A stretch of 32,442 nt of DNA, from contig JABUQX010032642.1 in assembly GCA_015478945.1 (NCBI GenBank), positions 2,501 to 34,942 on the forward strand, written 5' to 3'. Below the pieces are notes generated by a model. The model saw nothing but the letters and a program-made list of their open reading frames with translations, was not told the origin of the DNA and ran no database searches. Positions 12,795-23,517 of this stretch are shown in pieces. This DNA is from Trachelipus rathkii. Lineage: Eukaryota > Arthropoda > Malacostraca > Isopoda > Trachelipodidae. The stretch's first letter is position 1. Every line of letters begins with the position of its first letter. Both the position numbers and the translations under genes were made by a program.

Positions 12795-13879
12795 GTAATA
12801 TAAAGCAAGTATAACATGCAAATTATTCAATATTTAGATGAAATTGAGAATATTTTTATTTCAAATTGGTCATTTCAGTGAAACTTTCATATTTTTTTCA
12901 TTCTACTTTGTTTTCTAAATATTTTGATAAATATTTAGCGTACTTAGCAATATTAAAATATTTTAAATCTTATATTTGCATCTAGGGTAGGGTCATGAGC
13001 ATGTTAGTGCTCTAGTATCGTCTTCCGCATTCCTTTTTCTTTCATGCAGAATCAGCTTCATCAATTTTTCTATTTTGTTAATGTCTTCTCAAAAGATTCT
13101 TTCATTGAATCCTATCTCCTCTTTTGAGGTTTTCATTCTTACTTCATCTTAACTACTATCTGATTTTGAATATAATTCATTTTTCTACACCATTGCAATA
13201 TAACTCCATCAATTTTTATTATAATACGTTTCACTCATTATACTCTGATTCTAACATTTCTCACTCTATATACCTTGTTCCTTGCAGCACTTCTCTCTAT
13301 ATGTTTAGTTTTGAAGATTGTATTCCATTCTCCTTCCTTTATGTCATTCTCCAAGGCAAAACCTATTCACCAGTTAATAATTAACACAAGTTCATAGATT
13401 ACCTTCCTCACCTCTATCTCTCTCTGTATTTCCTTTATGATAGGGTAAATTGATTTTACCTTTCTGCCATACTGTTCAACACTACTAGAAATCATACCAA
13501 ACTGTTAACTTCTCTTCCTTCATCATCTCTTCTTGCAATCACAATATTTGTCTTTCAAATATTTTTAGAAAACATATAACAACATCTTAAGTTTTTTCAT
13601 TGTTACACCAACACTCTACATCATTTGTTGACATCACCTCCCTCATCTTTCTTTTCATTGTATCTATGAATGAAATCGCTGGAAATACTCTTCATTTCTT
13701 AACTCCAATTTTGTTCTCAATCTTCAGACAAAGCAGTTAGAGCCAATATGTGCAATACGTTGTTCCGTTGGCTTTTGAATTTGAAGTTTTCCGAAATATC
13801 TACTAATGGCTCAATATAACCTTCATAAGATCATTAAATCTAGACACTATTCTCTCTCTCTTCACATTTTTCTTGAATC
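12795..13879. other. Pyrimidine-rich unassigned DNA, probably IR intron
   Basis: From about 13000 the plus strand is strongly C+T-rich with few G. No S2 exon of the receptor could be recognised. An acceptor-like TTTCAG near 12880 leads into a frame that does not resemble S2. The composition suggests the antisense of an old purine-rich LINE or the 5' end of the sense LINE that follows, but no motif proves either. Confidence 0.45.
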
Positions 13880-16030
13880 ATTCGTTCTTGGGCTTATTTC
13901 AACGTTCTCCACAGCCAACTGCTTTCCTCTAATTCTCAAGATAAAGTTAAACCTGCTAGGGCTTTTCAATCCATAATTAATTCAAGCAGCTCGTGAACTT
14001 ACCCTTCTCGTTTGCCTGATCGCCTTGGAGATGATCCCAACTTCTAGACCTTTTCCTAATTATCTAAATTTGTTATCCTTGTTCTTGCTTAAATTCTTTC
14101 CTCTTAAATGGGTCCTCCGATCATCTATATCTCTGTTTTTGTCTATCTTCTTCAAGTCGTCCGCACAGGAAAGGACCCCCGACACGCCGAAAAACGTTTT
14201 TGTGGCACTTTCGTTCTGCAATGGGTCGGACTTACGTCATTACTTCTATGATTCCCAGGAATGACGACCAGTTTCGTGAAAGGGTCTTCGAGTGTGCAAT
14301 GGCGATGTTAATTCTCTTGGCTGTAGGATTACTCCATGTTTTCTCCATTAAACTAAACTACATAACCATGGTTTGAAGCTGCTTGTTCTCGTTCTATTAG
14401 CCACAGGGACGCTGCCTTTAGAAATTAGGCATCTTAAAATTCCAGAAACCCTTGCAACTTATATTTTATCCCAGAATCGTAAATGACACTAAGAATTCTT
14501 TTCTCAGTAGAAAATGCAATAATCTTATTGGCTCCTCTTATTCACGTCCTTTCTGACATTTAAAAAAATGTTAACTCTTAACTTTGCCTCTTCCTCTTGC
14601 CCTCCTTTAGTATTTTCCAACAGCACAATTGCCGTTTAACCTTCCAATAAAGCTGAACTCTTTGCTAAATCTTTTGCCTCTAATTCCATTTTAGACGATT
14701 ATCGAGAGATTTCTTCTTCTCCACCTTCCTCCAACATATTTATACTAATACTGCAATTTCTTCTAAAGGTGTTATTTCTGCTTTTTATGAGCTTAACACT
14801 AAGATGTACGGTAATAACAATATTCTTACAGTGATTTTTTAACTTGGGCTTTCAAGCTTGCCCTCTGCCTTGTTAATTCCACTCACAAGTTTTCATTTTG
14901 CCTTTTTTTTTTCTGAAAAAGCTGCCCTGATACAAAAGGGAATCAATCTCGAACCCTCCAACAATCGCCCAAATCTCTCTAACTCTGTTCTTTCTATAGT
15001 TTTCCCAACCCTAAGCAGGAGTATAAAAAACAATTTCTAATCTTTTCGCTGCTCGCCAATGCTTTCTGTCTCTTGGTCCTCTTCTTTCAGTTAATTTTGA
15101 GGTTTACTTCCATCTCTAATCTCCTAACTCATAAATCTTTCTAACCTAATCTTCTGTACCCCACCTAGCTCTTCTACCTTTTCATAAAACTCTCTTATTA
15201 GACCTTATAACTCTTCTAGCTCCAAATGTCGAAATGACTTCACCCTTCATTACTCCCCTCATTTTGATAGACGTCCTTTTCAACAACAATTAGCTCACGC
15301 TAGAATGCAGCCTTGGATCAAATAGAATCTGATCTTTCTCGAATTTTTGATTGGAGCATTGAGAACAAGGATGTTTTCAATTACTCAAAAATTCAGCTCC
15401 TCCATCTTTCCACTCCAAAAATTTTCACACGGCTATAACATCTTTAAAACACATTTAACTCAAACCTTTGTCTTTACCCAATATTCTGTGTTTTTTTCTC
15501 GTGACCTTTAATTGGAACAATTACTTCTCTTTTTAAATAAGCTTCTAAAAGGTTATGTGTTCTGCACATTCAGAATTTTCTTCACGCCACCTCAGTTGTT
15601 TTAATATGAGTGTCCCTCGCCTCTTATAGAGTATGCCTCACTGTCTGGAGTATTTCCACTCGCCTCTTTGAAGTAGGCCCAAACGCCTGGGTTTTTTTTA
15701 TCAATGAATGTTCATTGATCCTCACTCTCTTTATAACGTTATTATAACGGACACTGCTATTCTAGCTTTCAATTTCATCATACTTCCTCATTGAGAAGGG
15801 TTTCTTGCGACACCCTTTTACAACAGATTCTCCATATTTTTCTATGCTCTCGTGACTCGTTTAACTATGTTAGATCTTACATGATTTGATAAAGTCTGGA
15901 ACTAATCTACTACCCACGTTATCCTATTTTTCCAAACTACCCTAATAAACACTTTTGCGTGCGAGTACTTTTAGAATGAACACCGTATTCCTGATACCTT
16001 TAATTTGCAAATCCCAAGAAAAGCTAAGAA
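13880..16030 (+). pseudogene. Jockey-superfamily LINE ORF2 relic (endonuclease, RT, C-terminal region)
   Basis: A colinear series of ORF2 blocks can be read on the plus strand by switching frames. The endonuclease tail has FNV (about 13890), RLPDRLGDDPN (14009-14038) and the catalytic SSDH motif (14113-14124). A linker includes PWFEAACSRSISHRDAAF (about 14370). Next come NKAELFAKSFASNS (14646-14687), ISSKGVISAFYELN, the RT fingers KAALIQKGINLEPSNNRPN (about 14920), DFTLHYSPHFDRRPFQQQL (about 15236-15290), SDLSRIFDWSIEN (15328 onward), ASKRLCVLHIQNF and a C-terminal PDTFNLQI block (about 15990). The motif C region reads RND (15230-15238) where YADD is expected. The segment between the fingers and this point is about 80 residues too short, so palm motif A is gone. 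Dozens of stops and indels show an old, dead copy. It lies in the same orientation as the IR, downstream of its last recognisable exon. Confidence 0.88.
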
Positions 16031-16089
16031 TTCTTGTAACTGTACAATATCAGCGACTATTTTTATTTTATTGAGAAAAAGGTGTGAAG

Positions 16090-16232
16090 AATAATATATA
16101 TTATATTATCTAAAATAATAGTATAATGTATACTATATATAATATATAATTTCTTATTAATGTATATATATATTATACTAAATATATATATATATATATA
16201 TATAATATATATTATTTATATATATATATCTA
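16090..16232. repeat. AT-rich low-complexity tract
   Basis: Imperfect TATA and ATTATA runs just past the 3' end of the LINE relic. Confidence 0.9.
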
Positions 16233-18034
16233 TGACTATGAAATATTCCAGGACTTTTCGCAATTCACAAATTTATCTATATCAACTTAATAAATTATTT
16301 ATTTGCGTGGGAAACTTCGGTAGTAAATTTCAATACTATTAGAAATGTATATCTAGATGGAATCTGTTAGAAATTTTTAAACACACTTTGTATTAAGAAA
16401 CTTAATAGAATTAGTTGAAGGCATTCGTCTCAAGTAAGTAACAAGTAATTTGAGTCACAATGAAATCTAGCAATATTAATATGATAGTCTCGTATTTGTG
16501 AGTATATTCGCATCAACTGTTGAAGGAATTCCCCAATAGTATCCCTATCCAGTGTGGTTTGGATTACTATCGATATTGTTCCAGTCAACTAGAATAAAGA
16601 ACTTTTGCAATTCGTTAATTATTACTCAGAAAGAAAGAATGATATCCTGGTTATGAACAATCTAAGCAGCAAAAACAAGGAAATTGTAGAAAGGAAATAT
16701 GAGGTAAAAAAAAAAGTAAAGGATCCCCAATTCCAGATTTAAGAATGAATGAAATTGAAGGCAATAAATAAAATACAATTGTATAATATAAAATACAAAT
16801 GTATGGGATATTTGAAAAAGAAAAATCATAAAGATGGATCTGTAAATTTACAAAATCTATATCAAAGATATCATCTGCATTCGTCAACGCTGAAATTTTT
16901 TTTGTACGGCTAGCAAAGTATCGTCTCTTTCAATCCAACTACTTCAAAGCAAACTACTACAGAATAATTATTTGAAAGAAAAAAAGTTTCAGAATTAATA
17001 ACCCTTCATCAAAATTAATCATCCAAGTTAGCTTTCTCCACAACGAATGGTCGAAATACTCAATCAGCAGTTTCTTTTTCTCTGAGTAGTCATCAACAAT
17101 TATTCAGAAGCCAAATTTGTATGTCGTTCTGAACCTCTAACTGAAATGTCACACAGGTGAACTTTCTTAGGACGTATTTAATGAATTGTTTCCGAAATGA
17201 AAAACCTGATGCACATATAATGTTCATATATCCTGAGAATGCTTGTGCAATATATAGAAGTTATATTTTTCTGAAGTGAACAAAAGCAACAAACTCCTCA
17301 TTCATCAAACATATAGAAATGTCTGACATCTCAAACAAAATTCAGCAAAGTTCTCAAAATATAGATTAATTGCGGCACACTTGAAAATCATTCGACCATG
17401 CTCAGTAAGAACTAGATAAAATACAGGCCAGAACAAAAGATAAAAAGTTTCCGGCATTAAAAACAACTTTTTTTCCAGATAAAAGTTAATTTAGTTAAAA
17501 TTTCTTTTTATTTTCCAAAAGAATCTTAGACTCTTTTGCACAGTACGCCGATTCTGATGATAAAACAAATGTTTCCTTCTCCTATGGATCCATTTAACTA
17601 ATTAAACCAATCTTCACAACGCCACATCATTTAAAATTATCATTATGTACATTATGCAAAATACTTGTTTGTCTTCCTCTAAAACTCTGAAATGATTAGT
17701 ATTAATATTCCTCAACAATACGATCAAGAAAAAAATGATGAGAAGCCATAATTGAGCACTTTCTCCTCGTAAATATGTTTTCGCGTTAACATATTCGATG
17801 TTTGTTACGCTATAATGAAGTGACAAGGACTCATAATTGGAAGACACTATTCGTTTACCATTTCACTCGGTTATTTTGATAATAACGCCGAATAGGTTAC
17901 TGGGGGTATTCCTACTGAATCTAAGTTAATACCATACAGTCGTTAATTTTCTTCTCCAAAAAATAACTTTTGTACACCTGACATTCAATCGCTCTGATGA
18001 ATCTGTAGCAAATACACCTACTGAAGGGCATATA
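16233..18034. other. Unassigned AT-rich segment
   Basis: Short open frames exist on the minus strand at 16651-16887 and 17614-17847; the second contains one hydrophobic stretch (LWLLIIFFLIVLL). Neither shows a family motif, and they do not supply a credible S2 or M4 for the receptor. One member of an 18-nt exact direct repeat lies at 17804-17821. Confidence 0.45.
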
Positions 18035-18202
18035 TTATTATAATTATTACTAATATATATATATAATATAATTATAATATATTATAATATATAATATATA
18101 ATATAATATATATATATATTTATATATAACTATATAGCTATAAGATACCTATATATCATCTGTTTGAGCATCGATGCATGGTCAGTTACGCTATAATGAA
18201 GT
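17804..18202. repeat. 18-nt exact direct repeat pair bounding about 363 bp
   Basis: The word GTTACGCTATAATGAAGT occurs at 17804-17821 and again at 18185-18202. The enclosed segment ends in an AT tract (18040-18160). This is the layout expected of a short insertion with a target-site duplication, or of a local duplication. The second copy lies about 90 bp before the Jockey-type RT relic. Confidence 0.6.
18035..18160. repeat. AT-rich low-complexity tract
   Basis: Imperfect TATA/ATTATA runs inside the segment bounded by the 18-nt repeats. Confidence 0.9.
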
Positions 18203-18289
18203 CAATAGTGCGCTTGAACAAACTGGGAGAAGATTCTATAAATCGTACTGATGCTTTTTAAACCAACTGTGGCTTAGTCGCAATGTATA

Positions 18290-19140
18290 GAATGCAGGCA
18301 ATACTTCAAGGATTTTGTGTCCCCTGTTACTTTCTCCACGCCTCTATCACCCTTACACAGGGTAATGCGCAAGATCTGAAAGCCCAACAGAGCCCCCGAA
18401 AACATCGGACCATTTCAGTCCCTGCAGTGTTTTTTTATGAATTGGGGTAGCATTTTGTTTTTCGCTTCAGTCTCTCCATACCCAGAGGCAGAACGACTCA
18501 TTTACGGTTATTATCCCCCTATTTCTCTGCCCAACCAGGTGAGGATCATCCTTAAAACCAACTCTACAAAAACGGAACTTAAGGTAGCCCTGAGATTGCG
18601 GAAGGATGGAACATTTGGATACAATATTATTTCCTTTCACACGATTCGCCACTTCCATCGGACAGGTTTTATCTTATCACGTTTAAGCACACATAGGTGG
18701 AGGGTGTATTCCCCCAGTACGGTTTGACAGCCTACAATATCATAATGCCAAAGCTCGGTAAAGAGCCAAAGTTTGCAACCAATCAACATACCATCTAGCT
18801 AACATGGAACACCTGTAAATTGATGGAGAATCCTGGCATCCCGTCTTCCCCTGCTGGAACACCTCGGCGCTTTTCCGACCATCAATTTGAGTTTTGCAAA
18901 CATCGCTGTGGGCAGGGTATTCTCTTACATTTGGACCATGATATAAGCTAGGTTTTTTCATCCAACAAAATGATCTTAGCCGTATTCTCTGACCTCTAGA
19001 AGGCAAACTACTTTTCATAGGGGATTGGGGTCTTGCAAAATCTTCACTCGGGTCTCTCCATCTTAAATAGGAATCGAGTGATTGAAAACATCTGATACTT
19101 CAGAAAGTTTTGAATAGCAGTTTCTATTTTGCAAATCATA
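18290..19140 (+). pseudogene. Jockey-type LINE reverse transcriptase relic
   Basis: A GC-richer island on the plus strand. Switching frames gives a linker (CRQYFKDFVSPVTFSTPLS from 18290, then HRVMRKI), FFASVS (about 18462), TELKVALRLRKD (about 18573), GYNIISFHTIRHF (about 18618), VEGVFPQ, and PKLGKEPKFATNQHTI (18748 onward), which matches the P-K-P-G-K-x-x-x-x-x-x-N-Y-R-P-I block of Jockey RTs. Next come SDHQFEFCKHRCGQGILLHL (about 18877) and palm motif A as MILAVFSDL*KANY (18964-19008) with its aspartate kept (18991-18993). A TAG stop (18997-18999) sits at the usual glutamate of the DLEKAYD motif. The sequence fades after QIIRCS near 19140, so motif C and the 3' half are absent. It differs in block sequence from the LINE at 13.9-16.0 kb, so two Jockey lineages have inserted here. 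In-frame stops and at least two frameshifts show it is dead. Confidence 0.85.
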
Positions 19141-19579
19141 AGGTGCTCTAAAATAGATCTTACAAAAATGGCACCTATCTAAACTCCAACAAAATCGCGG
19201 ACGAACAGAAAACACTTGTCTGTTCTGAAAAATCAAGATAATTAGGGTCAGATAATTCAATCGATCAGTCGAAAACATTACGTTGGTAATTGGGACTTCT
19301 GTACACCTAAATAAGAATTTCTTCAAAATTATGAAAAATCATAAATTTTATAATGAAAAGGAAAGAACTTTAATGTCACAAACTTTAATAAAAAGAATAT
19401 GAAGAACATTGTTAAAAACAGTAAAATTTAGATGTTGAATACAAAACAAACAGTAACAAAATTGATCATATAACGAATATAACAATCCTATAACGAATAT
19501 TATCATCAACATAAAAAGATATGAATAAAAGAACATTCAAAATAACAATAACATAATTTTAAATTTTGCTTCATAACTA
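19141..19579. other. Unassigned segment
   Basis: Possibly the faded remainder of the Jockey relic up to about 19330, but no block can be named. The open frames on the minus strand (19063-19326 and 19348-19536) have no recognisable motif and overlap the LINE tail. Confidence 0.45.
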
Positions 19580-19691
19580 AGATTATATTATATTATAATA
19601 TAATAAAAAAAATAATAATTTTAATATTTTTATATATAAAAAAATATATATATATATATATATATATAATTATATATAATATATATATATA

Positions 19692-19743
<52 letters not shown>

Positions 19744-19770
19744 GATAAATACTATATAGTATAATATAAT
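19580..19770. repeat. AT-rich low-complexity tract
   Basis: Runs of TATATA with AATATA interruptions; the end blends into ACTATATAGTATAATATAATT. Confidence 0.92.
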
Positions 19771-19878
19771 TCGTGGGCGTTAGCCTTCACCAGGAGGAGT
19801 CTTGAGACCCTCCCGGACTACCCAATGTTATTTTCAAAAAATAAAAATTTTTTCATAATAATGAACCGATTATATAAC

Positions 19879-20203
19879 ACTGGGGAACAAAGTGTTTTTA
19901 TTTACTTGTGTATAAAACTTGCTTCTTATTGTATTTTGCTGTGCTGAATATTTAAAAATCGCATATTGTTTTTATCTGCCAGGTTTCAGTTTGTTCGACA
20001 ACGTAATTTCACATGATTGAAACATGGAAAAAAATTGGAAAAAAAAATACTTTTTTTTTCCCGACAGGCAGAGAGACAAACGCACGTTTTGGATTATACA
20101 AGGATAATTGGTAAATAAAAAATATGTGTATCTATGACATAATTATATATATATATTATATATATATATAATTCATATATTATATATATAATTAATAATA
20201 CTA

Positions 20204-20283
<80 letters not shown>

Positions 20284-20343
20284 AAATGAAAATTTCTCAT
20301 TGATTGGACAAATGTTATAAAAGATATAGCGGCTTCTCATTTA
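19879..20343 (+). repeat. Unnamed interspersed repeat, copy A (plus orientation)
   Basis: Starts at CACTGGGGAACAAA and ends at AGATATAGCGGCTTCTCATTT, with an AT tract inserted at about 20140-20280. Shared landmarks with copy B, read in reverse complement, are the GGGGAACAA start, GCTGAATATNNAAAATCG, CATGGAAAAAAATTG, AAATTTC..ATTGAT and AGATATAGCG near the end. No reading frame is visible. Identity looks like roughly 65-75 per cent by eye. Confidence 0.65.
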
Positions 20344-20524
20344 AAAAAAATATTTGCTTTTTTTGTTTTCATGTGAAATTGCGGTTGGCGGTGGCGGCCA
20401 AAACTGAACCTTATATAGACAAATACACAACCAAATATTAATTATTTTTGTAATTACCTCAAAAAATACATAGAAAAAAACGTTCTTATTACTAAAAGTT
20501 AACAAAAATTTGTATTTCCCAGGA

Positions 20525-20607
20525 TTATTATTATTCTATTTATTATTATTTATTATTACTTATTATTATTATATTATATATTATTATTATTATTATTATT
20601 TTATATT
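20525..20607. repeat. (TTA)n microsatellite
   Basis: TTATTATTA units with short interruptions, placed immediately before partial copy C of the unnamed repeat. Confidence 0.93.
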
Positions 20608-20612
20608 ATGAT

Positions 20613-20700
20613 ACCGGGGAACAGGTTTTTTCTTTTGTAATAAGACATTTCTTATGTTTTTGTTTGCGCTGAATCCACAAATTATATTCGTGTTTAAAAA
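20613..20700 (+). repeat. Unnamed interspersed repeat, partial copy C (plus orientation)
   Basis: Begins CCGGGGAACAGG and carries GCGCTGAAT about 50 bp on, as in the first part of copies A and B, then breaks off at a run of A. It sits at the inner end of inverted copy B. Confidence 0.5.
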
Positions 20701-20728
20701 ATGCAAAAAAAAAAATAAATAAAAAAAT

Positions 20729-21041
20729 AAATGAAAAGTCGCTATATCTTTTTTATTATTTCTCCCATCAATATGAAATTTTCACAGTATACATAAATTT
20801 GAGCAAGATACAAATATTTTATTTAGAGTATCTGTTTGTATACCAAACCATTTTGTCTTTGTTTACAGGAAAAAAACATCTTTTTTGCAATTTTTTCCAT
20901 GTTTACATGATATAATAGTGTAAAAACTGGAGGTGACAGACAAAAACCAATACGATTTTTATATTCAGCGCAACAAACTACATAGGAACAAGTATAAGAT
21001 AATAGACAACAGAAGAAAACGTAAAATTTGTTCTCCAGTGA
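20729..21041 (-). repeat. Unnamed interspersed repeat, copy B (minus orientation)
   Basis: On the minus strand it starts TCACTGGAGAACAAA at 21041 and ends AGATATAGCGACTTTTCATTT at about 20729, mirroring copy A. It lacks the AT insertion of copy A, so the unit without it is about 310 bp. Copies A and B face each other and could in principle pair in a single-stranded transcript. Confidence 0.65.
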
Positions 21042-21233
21042 ATAATCAAATTCCTACAAAGAGCAATAATTTATTCGCTTTTATTTAATCATTTAAATTG
21101 TGAAATTTGCTTAAAAGCAAAGATCAAAAGCGTGTTGAGGCTTGAAATGCCCTCGCCTCGCCGCATGAGGGTAAGTGATCATTGGAGTCAATTGACTCAG
21201 ATGTGGAATCACGAGAAGAAATACGATAAAACG

Positions 21234-21259
21234 AGGCTCGCCTTTTCTGAGGCGAGCCT
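21234..21259. other. Perfect 9-bp hairpin
   Basis: AGGCTCGCC (21234-21242), loop TTTTCTGA, then GGCGAGCCT (21251-21259). GC-rich arms stand out in this AT-rich DNA. A related CCTCGCCTCGCC word lies about 80 bp upstream. Nothing identifies it as a terminator or RNA gene. Confidence 0.7.
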
Positions 21260-21309
21260 GAAAATGAAATCTTTCTCATATTACATTTATCATATTTTAA
21301 AACGATGCC

Positions 21310-21446
21310 CATATATATATATATATATATTATTAGTATATAATATCTAATATATATATAATATATAATAATATATATATTATATATATATAAAATATAT
21401 TATTTAATTTTATATTATATAAAATATATTTTTTATATATATAGTA
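21310..21446. repeat. AT-rich low-complexity tract
   Basis: Imperfect ATATAT, AATATA and TTTATATTATA runs. Confidence 0.9.
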
Positions 21447-21646
21447 TTAATTGGTGTATACTGTTACCACAAATATTCTTAAATATTGTGTTTTTGCTCT
21501 GTCCATAAAAGGTCAACTGCGTTTCTATTTCCCTATGTTAATTAAAGGGGACTAAAGGGAAAAAGGGTGATTAATCTCGTTCGTTTTCCTGGAATGAGCT
21601 TTAAGTTTTTTTAACGACCTGTCCCAGCGAACCTGGCTCAGCTCAA

Positions 21647-21760
21647 CACTATATATATATTATATAATATATATTTATATATATATTATATATATATATA
21701 ATATTATATTTATATTAATTATATAAAATATATAATATATATATATATCATAATTATAAC

Positions 21761-21793
<33 letters not shown>

Positions 21794-22005
21794 TTACTAT
21801 AAATTATATATTATATATAATATATATCAGTGGCGTACCTTGAAGATTAAAAATTCTGAGTAGGCAAAATCAAATATATAATAACTATATATATATATAT
21901 TAAATATATATATACTATATAGTATTATATATAAGATAATATATATATATATTATATATATATAAATATATATTATATAATATATATATATTATATAACT
22001 ATTGC
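21647..22005. repeat. AT-rich low-complexity tract with a unique insert
   Basis: Two long AT stretches flank a unique patch of about 60 bp (21828-21880) that begins CAGTGGCGTACC, a phrase often seen near the ends of degraded transposons. The patch is too short to assign. Confidence 0.85.
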
Positions 22006-22919
22006 ATTTATTTATTAAAGAGATCAATTTTGCTTTCTTTTCCGCAGGAAATCTCTTTCTAATTATTTTTTTTTTCAATAGGACCATGATGAGCTCACTT
22101 GATGCTTCGTTTGAAAGCTTCCTTTTCATATTGAAGTTAAGACAAGAATGACAGGCGTTCCTGTCCTATGGTATTTCGTGAGCAGCTTTTAATGCGATTA
22201 TAATCATAATAATCAGTCACTGTATTGCACATGATTTCTAACATTTGTTTATTCAATATGCCTACAACACTGGAAAAAGAATTAGTATTTTTTTTAATGA
22301 AACTTAAACGAATACGATCTCCAAATATCCCCCGAGCTATTTATAAAATAACAGCTCAATTTTATTAAAAACACACCAAAAATCAGTAATAAATTTAACA
22401 TAATAATAATATGAGAAAAGCAGGACTATTATTACTAATCCAACTCCCAAAAATCATTCCATTATAACATGGAAAATGGACGAGAGCTACTATGTCTGCA
22501 GAGGAAGCCTACAAAGTAGACCCGAGGAAGATGGTCTGACTCAAGGCCCGTCGTGTTCTCAGACTGTAGGTGTTTGGAGTCAATGATTTTTTAATTGAAA
22601 TTATGAAATTAAATAAGTCGGTAAAAGAGATGATCAGATCAAGTTAGCATAAAATTGTTAATTAGTTAATAATTATAATTATGTTATTAATTAATATTAT
22701 TATTATTTCTGGCTAATGCAAATTTAAATGGGGATTATTTTTTAAAAAAAAAATGACTGCTACTGACTCGTCCGGCACATCCAAAGTTGCCGCCTAGCTT
22801 TAGAGAAAAGGAACTTTTTTTTGATCTCAGGAAGTAACAATTGCCACGATCGCACTATTTAAAAAAGGAATCGAGCAGAAATTGATGGCGGCATCATAAA
22901 GCTAGCCTTCGAACGAAAT
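22006..22919. other. Unassigned segment between AT tracts
   Basis: Contains a minus-strand frame of about 42 codons before the AT tract (from 22129, lysine-rich, KRKLSNEASSEL) and a small perfect hairpin GACAGG-CGTT-CCTGTC at 22150-22165. Neither is assigned. The rest has no supported feature. Confidence 0.4.
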
Positions 22920-23149
22920 CATTATTATATAATATAATAGTATATAATATATATATATAATATAATATATATATATATACTATATAATTATAATATATAT
23001 ATATTTATAATAATAATATATATATATATATTTTATCATATTATATATTATTATATATAATATATATATAATATATATATTATATATATATATAATATAT
23101 ATATATTATATATATATATATATATATAATATATATATATATTATATAT

Positions 23150-23180
<31 letters not shown>

Positions 23181-23402
23181 TATATTATATATATAATATA
23201 GATATATATTATATATATATATATATTATTATATATAAATATATAATAATATATAATATATATAATATATATATATTGCTGACTTTTTAATATTTTTTTG
23301 TTGCCTACTCCTCCTACCCCCAAAAGCCGACTACTGATAATATACAGTTAGTTAAATACTATAATATAATATATAATATATATATAATATATATTATATA
23401 TT
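22920..23402. repeat. Long AT-rich low-complexity tracts
   Basis: About 355 bp of AT, ATA and TTATA units (22920-23276), then a 75-bp unique patch, then a further AT stretch (about 23357-23402). Long tracts like this are often mis-sized in assemblies. Confidence 0.92.
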
Positions 23403-23517
23403 TGCAAATGAAAACGTAAATACTAAATACAGTATGAGCCAATTATACAGCACTGAAATTAAAAGACGAACAATATAACCTGGTTGCCATCTGGAAGGTT
23501 ATGTTTCCTGAAAGAAA

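Noticed and set aside
17614..17847. Minus-strand frame with one transmembrane-like stretch, considered as an IR M4 exon
   Set aside because: Wrong strand for the receptor at 11.4-12.8 kb, no S2 residues before the hydrophobic stretch and no supporting splice sites.
18740..19018. 92-codon minus-strand frame in the GC-rich island at 18.7-19.0 kb
   Set aside because: The plus strand there carries ordered Jockey RT blocks, so the minus frame is an antisense shadow.
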